Position numbers and translations under genes: made by a program
The notes under the pieces: generated by a model
Seen by the model: the letters and a program-made list of their open reading frames with translations, nothing else
Told to the model about the DNA's origin: nothing
The model's database searches: none
From: Methylophaga thalassica MP
GTDB lineage: Bacteria; Pseudomonadota; Gammaproteobacteria; Nitrosococcales; Methylophagaceae
Direction: 5' to 3'
Assembly: GCF_000214595.1 (NCBI RefSeq)
Contig: NZ_AFIG01000001.1
Coordinates: 1,840,382-1,904,381, forward strand
DNA: 64,000 bases
Shown here: piece after piece, positions 7,874-14,895 of the stretch
Layout: each line of letters starts with the position of its first letter
How positions within the stretch are numbered: the first letter of the stretch is position 1

Positions 7874-9454
7874 ATGTCATTAAACAGCCATCACCTTTTA
7901 GTGGAAGTCGCCCTGGACTTAGCTAACAGTTTAAATACCGGAGACCGGTTTGATCGCCTGTTAGGCTCGATAAGAAAAGCCATATCCTGTGATGCTGTGG
8001 TATTACTCGGCTTTCGTGATGGCATGCTGACCCCATTAGCCATGCAGGGATTATCGTCAGACGTATTAGGCAGGCGCTTTTTACTTGCAGAACACCCACG
8101 ACTTCAACATATCTGTGAGTCAAACAAACCTCTGTTATTTGCTAACGACTGTGATTTACCCGATCCCTATGATGGTTTGTTGGTATCTCAATTAGGTAAC
8201 TTACCCATTCATTCCTGTATGGGCTTACCCCTGTATTCAGACAATCAGCTTATTGGTGTTGTCACTTTAGATAGCTTTAAACCACATGCTTTTGATGACA
8301 TCGAATTAAAAACGCTGGAATTAATCACCGCTTTATCCGCTGCTACTTTAAAAACGGCATTAGAGTTCAAAAAGCTGGAGTTAAGTGCCCATCATGCCCA
8401 AGAAGTCGTCAAAGAGTTAACTCAGGAAGCCTTATTAAAAGACGGCGGCGAGATTATTGGGCAAAGCCCGGTGATGCAAACGCTGAAAAACAATATCGAA
8501 CTGGTCTCAGGCTCCAATTTCACCGTACTGATTACTGGCGAAACCGGCGTCGGCAAAGAACTGGTAGCCAGGAAAATACATCAACTTTCAGATCGTAAAA
8601 CGGCTCCGCTAGTGTATTTGAACTGTGCTTCCCTGCCAGAGTCATTGGTTGAAAGTGAGTTATTTGGCCACACCAAAGGCGCGTTTACCGGTGCAGATAA
8701 AGCCCGTGCTGGTAAGTTTCAGTTAGCTAATGGTGGCACTTTGTTTCTGGATGAGGTCGGTGAGTTACCCCTCAGCACACAAAGCAAATTATTACGGGTG
8801 TTGCAGTCGGGCGAGATTCAACCTGTCGGCCAAGACAAAGTCGAACATGTGGATGTACGCATTATTGCTGCCACTAATAGAAATCTGGAAAAAGAAGTCG
8901 AGAATGAACAGTTCCGCTCCGACCTTTATCATCGTCTGATGGTGTACCCCATTCACCTTCCCAGCCTGAAAGATCGTGGAGAAGACGTGTTGCTTTTGGC
9001 CGGATATTTTCTCGAACGCATCAGTCGCCAATTAAATATCCGCCAGCTTCGATTAACGTCAGAAGCCAACACCAGCCTGCTTAATTATTCCTGGCCTGGC
9101 AATGTACGTGAGCTGGAACATGTGATCAGCCGGGCAGCATTAAGAGCAAAAGCCATATCACCTCATCAGGCGATTGTGTCACTCACTTCTGAGTTACTTG
9201 AAATTACGTCTGAAAAACCCGTAGGCAACTTACCTGAGGTGGATACTAACCCAGCTAACAGCCTGCCCAATATGAGTTTAAAAACCGCGACGGAAGCCTT
9301 TCAAAAAAGAATCATCGCCCACGCATTACAACAAGCCGATGGTAACTGGGCACATGCGGCAAAACAGTTGCAGATGGATCGTTCAAACCTTATCCGCATG
9401 GCGAAACGGCTTAACATCAACGTTCATAAAAATACGCAGATAACGTTTAACTGA
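7874..9454 (+). CDS. norR: NO-responsive sigma-54 activator NorR
   Basis: The chosen start (MSLNSHHLLVEVAL, ATG 7874) gives 526 residues and aligns with the start of known NorR. A longer frame from a TTG at 7829 would begin inside a NorR operator and is unlikely. Domains: an NO-sensing GAF domain (residues ~1-170, with DVLGRRF and LPDPYDGL), an AAA+ domain (~200-430) with Walker A GETGVGKE, the sigma-54 contact loop GAFTGA and Walker B GGTLFLDE, and a Fis-type HTH at ~475-520. It senses NO through non-haem iron and activates the divergent hmp promoter. No norVW genes are present, so Hmp appears to be its local target. Confidence 0.93.
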   Translation: MSLNSHHLLVEVALDLANSLNTGDRFDRLLGSIRKAISCDAVVLLGFRDGMLTPLAMQGLSSDVLGRRFLLAEHPRLQHICESNKPLLFANDCDLPDPYDGLLVSQLGNLPIHSCMGLPLYSDNQLIGVVTLDSFKPHAFDDIELKTLELITALSAATLKTALEFKKLELSAHHAQEVVKELTQEALLKDGGEIIGQSPVMQTLKNNIELVSGSNFTVLITGETGVGKELVARKIHQLSDRKTAPLVYLNCASLPESLVESELFGHTKGAFTGADKARAGKFQLANGGTLFLDEVGELPLSTQSKLLRVLQSGEIQPVGQDKVEHVDVRIIAATNRNLEKEVENEQFRSDLYHRLMVYPIHLPSLKDRGEDVLLLAGYFLERISRQLNIRQLRLTSEANTSLLNYSWPGNVRELEHVISRAALRAKAISPHQAIVSLTSELLEITSEKPVGNLPEVDTNPANSLPNMSLKTATEAFQKRIIAHALQQADGNWAHAAKQLQMDRSNLIRMAKRLNINVHKNTQITFN

Positions 9455-9469
9455 CTCGATATAAGCAGA

Positions 9470-9505
9470 TGAGAAAAGGGACAGACTTATTTTTCCGACT
9501 CATTC
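9470..9505 (+). other. Remnant resembling a RAYT-associated end
   Basis: GAAAAGGGACAGACTTATTTTTC just downstream of norR resembles the ends that flank REP-associated tyrosine transposase units in gammaproteobacteria. No transposase frame is present. It may mark an old insertion at the left border of the right cassette cluster. Confidence 0.35.
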
Positions 9506-9670
9506 TCAAGTTTCAAATGTTCTAGCGCTTTGATTATCCGGTTTCATCTGTAGAACAAAACTTTCTAACCTATGAAAATAATCAAGTTGGCTGCCCCCTT
9601 GATTGTTTTCTACCCAGTCACCTAAATCACGATAGAAAATAGTTATGGGGTATTGTGGCTTGTTATTCAT
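9506..9670 (-). CDS. Small hypothetical protein (54 residues), probable cassette gene
   Basis: An ATG at 9670 opens a 54-residue frame, MNNKPQYPITIFYRDLGDWV and onward, ending at 9506. It sits immediately after the attC at 9694-9774, where the next cassette's gene is expected. The short repeat at 9580-9604 lies inside and in frame, encoding NQGGSQLDYF. Codons look plausible, but nothing is recognised. It may be a real short cassette protein or a frame left open by chance. Confidence 0.4.
   Translation of the reverse strand: MNNKPQYPITIFYRDLGDWVENNQGGSQLDYFHRLESFVLQMKPDNQSARTFET
9580..9604. repeat. Short palindrome-ended repeat, copy 3
   Basis: AATCAAG and CTTGATT flank TTGGCTGCCCC. This is a diverged copy of the elements at 1306-1330 and 2006-2031, so both cassette clusters carry it. 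It lies within the 54-residue open frame. Confidence 0.6.
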
Positions 9671-9693
9671 ATTTTACTTTTAATGTTTAGTTC

Positions 9694-9774
9694 ACATAAC
9701 GACTGAAGCAGCAAAAAAACAAAAGCGAAGTGAAACGTAGCTTTTGGTTTTCCGACTGCCTTTACTTGTTAAAC
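9694..9774 (-). other. attC site of the 9762-10358 cassette
   Basis: On the minus strand it runs from GTTTAAC (a perfect RYYYAAC core overlapping the gene's stop codon) to GTTATGTG. Between them, complementary blocks (AGGCAGTCGGAAAACC against the GCTTCAGTC side, and CAAAAGC with GCTTTTG) allow the extended imperfect hairpin expected of an attC about 80 nt long. Confidence 0.8.
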
Positions 9775-10358
9775 CTAGCTCGATATTCGCTGAGCTTCTT
9801 AACATACTGTTTGATGAACTCACTGTGTGCAAACTCTTTATCCAGTTTTAGAACTCTTTGAACCTCAGCGCTTATTTCTTCACACTGCTCAAAAGTAGCA
9901 CCATTATTGCCATACAAAATCCCACTTGGCCATTCGTGCTCGGAGTATTCTAACCACGAGACTAAAGCCTTGAGCAAAAGCAACCTAGCTTCATCGTTGT
10001 TTGGATCAAGTTCATGGCTTTTGCTATATAAACTCAACTCACTGACCCAATTTAGCTCTTGGTGGAGTTGCTGGGCCTGATATATGTTTTGTGCAAGCTT
10101 ACCCAGCCAAAGAGTACTATCAAAGTCATTGTTCTCGTAGCCGGATTTTAAAATTGGGTATACCAGTTCATGAAATATTTCATGACGAATTCTTGAATGC
10201 CTATTTGTTTGTAATGTAGGCAGAAACTCCCAAACCCATTCTTCTCTCTCTCGTCCATTTTCGAATGATGAAATAAAGTCACGTAGCGCCTTTGATGCCT
10301 GCTTCTTCAGTCCCTTTTCTTCTAGTTCTCTGAACTCTTGATAATGCTCGATAATCAT
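9762..10358 (-). CDS. Hypothetical helical protein, cassette gene
   Basis: The 198-residue protein is acidic and almost wholly helical, with a pattern of paired helices that resembles TPR-like repeats (for example SKSHELDPNNDEARLLLLKAL near residue 110). It has no signal peptide, membrane segment or catalytic motif that I recognise. Its stop codon overlaps an attC, and another attC lies just upstream of its start, so it is a complete single-gene cassette. Confidence 0.65.
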   Translation of the reverse strand: MIIEHYQEFRELEEKGLKKQASKALRDFISSFENGREREEWVWEFLPTLQTNRHSRIRHEIFHELVYPILKSGYENNDFDSTLWLGKLAQNIYQAQQLHQELNWVSELSLYSKSHELDPNNDEARLLLLKALVSWLEYSEHEWPSGILYGNNGATFEQCEEISAEVQRVLKLDKEFAHSEFIKQYVKKLSEYRARFNK

Positions 10359-10363
10359 AGAGG

Positions 10364-10419
10364 GTTAACGCTTCTATTCAGCCGACGCGTTAGCGGTCGG
10401 CTGCAGTGTTTTGTTAGAT
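10364..10419 (-). other. attC site of the 10426-10905 cassette
   Basis: On the minus strand the cores are ATCTAAC (perfect RYYYAAC) and GTTAACC, about 56 nt apart. The centre is a strong imperfect hairpin, GCAGCCGACCGC with GCGTCGGCTGA. This is a textbook short attC. Confidence 0.88.
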
Positions 10420-10425
10420 TTTGAC

Positions 10426-10905
10426 TCAATTTTTGAGAGCATAATGTTTACCTGCTGGACTCTGAACTAGCTCTCTAATGAGTTCTTCCATGTGTTCGTA
10501 TCCTTCCAAGAATAGTTCATCACCCTGAACTGTAATAAGCTCTATCGCATTATTGCGCTGAGTGAAATGATTAAAGGTAACCACTCTGTTTAACGGGAAT
10601 GAAACTTTAGAACCACCCTTTTTTGTCGAATGAATCCACAAGTTATTACCCTCAACCTCAAGGCTATCCTCACTGCTGGTGTAAAGCACGAAAGGAATGT
10701 AGTTATTAAGTACGAGCACCATGCCAGCAATCATCATTATTAATGAGAGTGCCAGCCCAAACCACAACAACACAACATCCGTATTTGAGTACTTTGTGTA
10801 TATCCAGAACACCATACAGCCGGTAATAAACATCCAAAAAAGTAATTTACCTAAATAAAAAACATGCTCCTTAAGGCGTTCTTTATATGGCTGCTTGTAT
10901 TGCAT
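10426..10905 (-). CDS. Hypothetical membrane protein, cassette gene
   Basis: The start chosen is the ATG at 10905 (MQYKQPYKERLKEHVFY), giving 159 residues. An ATG further upstream (10938) would lie inside the neighbouring attC. Two membrane helices (about residues 18-40 and 45-68) are followed by a soluble beta-rich domain (about 75-150) that resembles a PH-like or DUF-type membrane-anchored fold: LEVEGNNLWIHST then VSFPLNRVVTFNHF. Function unknown. It is flanked by attC sites on both sides. Confidence 0.6.
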   Translation of the reverse strand: MQYKQPYKERLKEHVFYLGKLLFWMFITGCMVFWIYTKYSNTDVVLLWFGLALSLIMMIAGMVLVLNNYIPFVLYTSSEDSLEVEGNNLWIHSTKKGGSKVSFPLNRVVTFNHFTQRNNAIELITVQGDELFLEGYEHMEELIRELVQSPAGKHYALKN

Positions 10906-10912
10906 ATTTAAA

Positions 10913-10970
10913 AATCTAACGCGGAGCACAGCGGCCATCGGCCGCGTACTGATGCGGATTGTTAGAAGCC
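10913..10970 (-). other. attC site of the 10986-11189 cassette
   Basis: On the minus strand it runs from TTCTAACAATCC to GCGTTAGAT (a perfect GTTRRRY core). The central stem pairs CGCGGCCGATGGCCGC. About 58 nt, immediately after the stop of the next gene. Confidence 0.88.
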
Positions 10971-10985
10971 GACATGGCTCGGAGT

Positions 10986-11189
10986 TTAATCTTCACTTTC
11001 TCCCCCGGTAACGGAAAATTCGAGGGCACTGCCAGCCTGGGTGTCTACGAAAAAGCGAGTACCATCCGAAAACTCCAATACAACCTCATGGATTCTCGGC
11101 CTCATCACACGAGCAAGAACCTTATCCACCAGCAAATCCTGAATAGCTCCGGCCTCACGTCCAAGACTATCTTTATCTTCCTGACTCAT
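10986..11189 (-). CDS. Small hypothetical protein, cassette gene
   Basis: The 67-residue protein begins MSQEDKDSLGREAGAIQDLL and ends in an acidic tail (TGGESED). A helix is followed by two or three strands (HEVVLEFSDGTRFFVDTQ). Not recognised. A plausible ribosome site (GGGTGG) precedes the ATG. Strong attC sites on both sides make this a complete one-gene cassette even though it is short. Confidence 0.6.
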   Translation of the reverse strand: MSQEDKDSLGREAGAIQDLLVDKVLARVMRPRIHEVVLEFSDGTRFFVDTQAGSALEFSVTGGESED

Positions 11190-11207
11190 CTTTTACCACC
11201 CAGAAGG

Positions 11208-11290
11208 CTTTTAACGCCGCCAGCAGGGGCCGAAAAACCAGAGCGAAGCGGCGGTTTTTTGGTCCCTCTGGCTGGCCTTGTTAGCACTGG
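11208..11290 (-). other. attC site of the 11308-11631 cassette
   Basis: The minus strand has the cores GTGCTAACAAGGCC and GGCGTTAAAAG. Long arms pair well: GCCAGCCAGAGGGACC with the GGCCCCTGCTGGC side, and AAAAAACCGCC with GGTTTTTCGG. About 83 nt. Confidence 0.88.
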
Positions 11291-11307
11291 TGCTTGCTAC
11301 TTGATTA

Positions 11308-11631
11308 CTATTCATTTTCGAACTCTATCCCTTCGCTCGATGGACTATCCTGCCGAAATACAACTTCACGATCGGGATACTCTTTTTCGTAGTCTCGTAA
11401 GCACTCGACAAAGCCATCATGTAGCTCAGGAAGAAAACTTTTGAGTGCAGCCAAGCCCTCAACTACTAGTTTCCGAGGCATAGATGATTGATCTTCATCC
11501 GTGATGCAATCCCAGAATGCATTTAGGTTGTAGCCATAGTACCCAGGAAAATTGAGTTTCTTGGATACGTACTCATGGAACGTTTCTTCATCCATGATTC
11601 CTGACATATCTATGAGTAATTCTTCGTTCAT
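11308..11631 (-). CDS. Barstar-family protein, cassette gene
   Basis: The 107-residue protein starts MNEELLIDMSGIMDEETFHE and has the barstar pattern: an N-terminal strand ending in ID, a helix (DEETFHEYVSKKLNFP), the GYYGYNLNAFWDCITDE segment that forms the ribonuclease-binding face, then VVEGLAALKSF and further helices. Barstar neutralises barnase-type RNases in the cytoplasm by plugging the active site. No barnase or toxin gene lies beside it, so it looks like an orphan immunity gene carried as a cassette. The family call is firm; its target is unknown. Confidence 0.82.
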   Translation of the reverse strand: MNEELLIDMSGIMDEETFHEYVSKKLNFPGYYGYNLNAFWDCITDEDQSSMPRKLVVEGLAALKSFLPELHDGFVECLRDYEKEYPDREVVFRQDSPSSEGIEFENE

Positions 11632-11640
11632 CGTTTTGTA

Positions 11641-11730
11641 GTGCTAACGCCAGCAATAAGCGGCGGCCTGACAAGGCCGTCCGGTGTAGGGCCAACGGCC
11701 CGGAACAACCTTGATTGCCTTGTTATGTGT
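11641..11730 (-). other. attC site of the 11723-12088 cassette
   Basis: On the minus strand it runs from ACACATAACAAGGC, overlapping the stop codon, to GGCGTTAGCAC, with GC-rich pairing in between (GGTTGTTCCGGGCC and GGCCTTGTCAGGCCGCC arms). About 90 nt. The R' core GTTAGCA fits the consensus well; the other core is ACATAAC. Confidence 0.82.
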
Positions 11731-12088
11731 TGTCATCGATACACACCGGTATCAGGTCAAATGCCAACTTGTACCCGATTTTGCGAAGGTTGGCCTCAAG
11801 CTCTTCCAGTGCCGCTTTGCTGGTGCGTCTTGACTGAATAACGTAGATACGCCACCGATCCCAGTTGTTAACGATGCCCTCAACGGCATCCCGAGTGGCC
11901 GACCTGGAATCATCAAAACCGAACTCAAAGCCACAAGAGCACATCTGAAAGGAGGGAGCACCGTCAGGATAGTAAGGAGGTGAAGTGAACTCCGGGCTTC
12001 CACACACAGGGCACAAAAAAACGCCTTCCTCGTCCTGCCGAATAAGAAAGTGCTCGCCTTCCGGTGTGACGCAGTGGTGTTCTTTCAT
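11723..12088 (-). CDS. Zinc-ribbon hypothetical protein, cassette gene
   Basis: The 121-residue protein has two cysteine pairs near its N-terminus, CPVCGS (about residue 27) and CSCGFEFG (about residue 50), separated by a short loop with YPDGAPSFQM: a zinc-ribbon pattern like that of small CPCC-type proteins common in integron cassettes. The C-terminal half is helical (TSKAALEELEANLRKIGY). Function unknown. It is the rightmost cassette of the second cluster; its start codon lies 16 bp from the long repeat. Confidence 0.65.
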   Translation of the reverse strand: MKEHHCVTPEGEHFLIRQDEEGVFLCPVCGSPEFTSPPYYPDGAPSFQMCSCGFEFGFDDSRSATRDAVEGIVNNWDRWRIYVIQSRRTSKAALEELEANLRKIGYKLAFDLIPVCIDDNT

Positions 12089-12104
12089 GGCACTCTTTTA
12101 CACA

Positions 12105-12442
12105 TAACAGTGTCTTTTATGAAGCCTGTGGCTTCATAATAAATATTAAAGAAGTCACTTTATAATTCCATTTTAAAATTTCTAAGCATTTGATTAAAAA
12201 AGAAACGACGATTAATTTTTTTGGAAAATAGAGCCAAAAAGTTGGAATGGGCTGGAAAAGTAGAGCTATATTTTGATTCTCTTGGAAGTCAGAGTATTTC
12301 GGAGAAAAAGCGATATTCATATTGAAGCATCCATTTCTATGTTCCTTTAAATCCTTTAACAAGCTGATGTTTAAATCGCAATGCAATCTATTGATATTAG
12401 GTCAATATTCCATAGTTTTAACTGTTGAGCAACATTCAGAAG
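12105..12442. repeat. Long direct repeat, right copy, bordering the right cassette cluster
   Basis: Homologue of 3866-4177, beginning with the same TAACAGTGTC border and hairpin (12117-12139). It has an extra ~27 bp after the hairpin. To its left lies a different cassette from that beside the left copy, and the match ends exactly at the GTTA core. To its right the similarity continues weakly into a relic of an HPP gene. Together with 12443-12635, this long stretch has no intact gene. Confidence 0.8.
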
Positions 12443-12584
12443 CATTCAATGATAAAAAGCTGATGATGTATCCATCATGATTCTCTGCACTATTGCAGAT
12501 AACCACATCATTTTTAGTTCTCTCATTTTTGAAGCTATTACAAATCACGCAATGCATTAAAGCTGAGATTGTAGTGTTTCTCAT
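12402..12584 (-). pseudogene. Decayed 3' fragment of a second HPP gene
   Basis: A 60-codon frame on the minus strand contains RTKNDVVICNSAEN, matching GSKNDVVIYKNVAGN in the C-terminal region of the intact HPP protein at 4205-5164. The DNA shares 20 identical bases (12497-12516 with 4324-4343). The fragment then runs directly into repeat sequence, so the true C-terminus has been lost. The upstream part of the gene is missing, and the modE operator lies where it would be. This indicates that an HPP gene plus its downstream repeat was once duplicated. Confidence 0.65.
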
Positions 12585-12615
12585 ACCGATATATAGTTAT
12601 ACCTACTATCGGTAT
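12583..12615. promoter_or_regulatory. ModE-type operator upstream of modE
   Basis: ATACCGATA and TATCGGTAT form a perfect 9-bp inverted repeat with 15 bp between, within an AT-rich TATA-containing core similar to known ModE operators. It ends 20 bp upstream of the modE start codon, so molybdate-bound ModE would block transcription of the whole modEABC unit. Confidence 0.72.
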
Positions 12616-12635
12616 TTAGAGACAATAAAAATCAC

Positions 12636-13424
12636 ATGACTGAACCACATGCAGACACCACATCGGCTTTATTCAGTCGTGGTCGTAAATACGATCATAT
12701 GGCGTTGTTGGAGCAGATTGATGTCACAGGTTCAATTCGCGCCGCAGCAACAGCATTAGGTATGACCTATAAAACCGCCTGGGATGCTGTTGAAGCTATT
12801 AATAATATGACCGACAGTCCTCTGGTAGAACGTCGCAAAGGTGGGCGTGATGGGGGTGGAGCCAAGTTGACTGATCATGGCCGTCGGCTTATCGGCACAT
12901 TTCGTCGGCTAGATGAAGAACGTGAACGCGTTCTGCTGCAATTAAATGATGTGGTAGATGACTTTGACACCTACTATCAACTCATCAGGAGGTTTGATTT
13001 GAAAACCAGTGCCCGTAATCAGTTTCTTGGCAAAGTGAAAACAATCAAACAAGGCGAGATTTTAAACGAAGTGATTTTGGATATCGGTGGTCACGATGAA
13101 ATTGTTGCTAATATTACGTCCGACAGTCTTGAACATTTGGGGCTTGAGCAAGGTACAGAAGCCTATGCGATGATTAAAGCCTCGTGGATCATTCTGACCT
13201 TAGACCATCAGATAAAAACCAGTGCCCGCAATAAGCTCACAGGCAAAGTTGCACGCTGTCATGAGGGCGCGATCAATACAGAAGTCATTATTGAACTCAA
13301 CGGGGGCAAAACACTGGCTGCCACCATCACTAATGAGAGTGCCCATGAACTGAATCTCAAACCGGAGACACAGGTCACGGCATTAATTAAAGCGTCCAAC
13401 GTTATCGTTGCTGTTGCGAGTTAA
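12636..13424 (+). CDS. modE: Molybdate-dependent transcriptional regulator ModE
   Basis: The 262-residue protein has the full ModE layout: a winged-helix DNA-binding domain (residues ~15-120; GSIRAAATALGMTYKTAWDAV, then the basic GGRDGGGAKLT turn) and two molybdate-binding Mop/TOBE domains (about 125-190 and 195-260), each beginning TSARN(Q/K)(F/L). With molybdate bound, ModE dimers repress the uptake genes. It is first in a + strand operon, 15 bp before modA, and a palindrome in front of it fits autoregulation. Confidence 0.95.
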   Translation: MTEPHADTTSALFSRGRKYDHMALLEQIDVTGSIRAAATALGMTYKTAWDAVEAINNMTDSPLVERRKGGRDGGGAKLTDHGRRLIGTFRRLDEERERVLLQLNDVVDDFDTYYQLIRRFDLKTSARNQFLGKVKTIKQGEILNEVILDIGGHDEIVANITSDSLEHLGLEQGTEAYAMIKASWIILTLDHQIKTSARNKLTGKVARCHEGAINTEVIIELNGGKTLAATITNESAHELNLKPETQVTALIKASNVIVAVAS

Positions 13425-13439
13425 TACTGAGATATCACA

Positions 13440-14195
13440 ATGAAACCATTACAAAAACTTCTTACCACCCTTTTCTTTTTATTTGCTCTTGGTAATGTTC
13501 AGGCGCAAACCGTGATGGTGGCGGTGGCAGCCAATTTCACCGAACCTATGCAGGAAATTGCTGCTGCCTTTGATAAAGAGACGGGTAATAACACGATGCT
13601 GTCTTTTGCCTCATCCGGTAAGTTTTTTGCCCAGATAAAAAATGGTGCGCCTTTTGATGTCTTTCTCTCTGCCGATGCCGCCAAACCATTAGCCCTTGAA
13701 GAAGCTGGTCTCAGTGTCAAAGACACTCGTTTTACTTATGCTCAGGGCGCATTGATTTTATGGTCACCCAAAGCGGATTTTGTCGATAGTCAGAGTCCAG
13801 ACGTGTTAACAAACGGTCAATTTAAACATCTGTCTTTAGCTAATCCCAAGCTTGCGCCTTATGGCACGGCTGCCATCGAAACATTAAAGAATCTGGGTGT
13901 TTATGAGGATGTCGCTAAAAAAATTGTGATGGGAGAAAATATTGCTCAGGCGTATCAATTTGTCACCACACATAATGCACAGCTGGGTTTTGTGGCTTTG
14001 TCACAGGTCATGAAGCAAGGCAAGCTAAGTTCTGGCTCCGGCTGGATTGTGCCTAAAGACCTGTATTCGCCTATTCGTCAGGATGCCGTCTTACTCAAAA
14101 AAGCAGAACAAAATGACGCGGCAAAAGCCCTGCTTGACTACCTTAAATCTGACAAAGCCCTGGCGATTATCGAATCCTATGGTTACTCACACTAA
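13440..14195 (+). CDS. modA: Molybdate ABC transporter, periplasmic binding protein
   Basis: The 251-residue protein has a cleavable signal peptide (KLLTTLFFLFALGNVQAQ) and a ModA domain. Visible family elements are VAVAANFTEPMQEIAAAF, the oxyanion-binding SFASSGKFFAQI and GAPFDVFLSADAAKP, and ANPKLAPYGTAA. It captures molybdate (and tungstate) in the periplasm and hands it to ModB. It lies between modE and modB. The probable use of the molybdenum is the formate dehydrogenase encoded at 21763-27780. Confidence 0.95.
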   Translation: MKPLQKLLTTLFFLFALGNVQAQTVMVAVAANFTEPMQEIAAAFDKETGNNTMLSFASSGKFFAQIKNGAPFDVFLSADAAKPLALEEAGLSVKDTRFTYAQGALILWSPKADFVDSQSPDVLTNGQFKHLSLANPKLAPYGTAAIETLKNLGVYEDVAKKIVMGENIAQAYQFVTTHNAQLGFVALSQVMKQGKLSSGSGWIVPKDLYSPIRQDAVLLKKAEQNDAAKALLDYLKSDKALAIIESYGYSH

Positions 14196-14217
14196 GTCCA
14201 AATTAACCTAAGACATC

Positions 14218-14895
14218 ATGTTCAGCGACGCGAATCTCACTGCTATTTTACTGACGGCGAAACTGGCTAGTATCGTGACTATTTTGCTGTTACTAATCAG
14301 TACACCTATCGCGTGGTGGCTGGCTCGCACCCGTTGTCGTGCCAAAGTAGCTATTGAGGCATTGGTGGCAATGCCGATAGTCTTACCACCGTCGGTTATC
14401 GGTTTTTATTTATTGGTCGCCATGGGTCCTGAAGGTCCGGTGGGGCAATTGACGCAGGCACTTGGTTTGGGCACCTTACCTTTTACCTTTAGCGGACTGG
14501 TGATTGCGTCCATCTTTTATTCCCTGCCTTTTGTGGTGCAACCGATACAGTTGGCCTTTGAAAATATTAATGAACATTATCTGGAAGCCGCTGCCACACT
14601 GGGCGCCAGTCCGCTCGATCGCTTTTTCACTATTGCCTTGCCGCTTGCCATACCTGGATTTTTAACCGGCGGCATTCTTGGCTTTGCTCACACCGTTGGT
14701 GAGTTTGGTGTGGTGTTAATGATTGGTGGCAATATTCCCGACGTTACACGGGTTGTCTCTGTGCAGATTTATGATTATGTCGAAGCCTTAGAGTACGGGC
14801 AGGCATGGGAGCTATCGGCGATTATGATTGCGTTTTCATTTGTCACTTTGTTATTGCTCTACCTGTTTAACCCCAATAAAAGAAAACTCGCATGA
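14218..14895 (+). CDS. modB: Molybdate ABC transporter permease
   Basis: The 225-residue inner-membrane protein has five or six helices and the binding-protein-dependent permease loop EAAATLGASPLDRFFTIALPLAIPG, which docks on ModC. The conserved MPIVLPPSVIGFYLLV segment is typical of ModB. Its end overlaps the start of modC by 4 bp (ATGA), so the two are translationally coupled. Confidence 0.95.
   Translation: MFSDANLTAILLTAKLASIVTILLLLISTPIAWWLARTRCRAKVAIEALVAMPIVLPPSVIGFYLLVAMGPEGPVGQLTQALGLGTLPFTFSGLVIASIFYSLPFVVQPIQLAFENINEHYLEAAATLGASPLDRFFTIALPLAIPGFLTGGILGFAHTVGEFGVVLMIGGNIPDVTRVVSVQIYDYVEALEYGQAWELSAIMIAFSFVTLLLLYLFNPNKRKLA

Noticed and set aside
10959-11444. 161-codon + strand frame across two cassettes
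   Set aside because: It crosses an attC and runs antisense to two better cassette genes; a shadow frame.
12117-12386. 89-codon minus-strand frame in the right long repeat
   Set aside because: Same reasoning as for the left copy: the frame is open by chance, AT-rich, and not conserved as protein.
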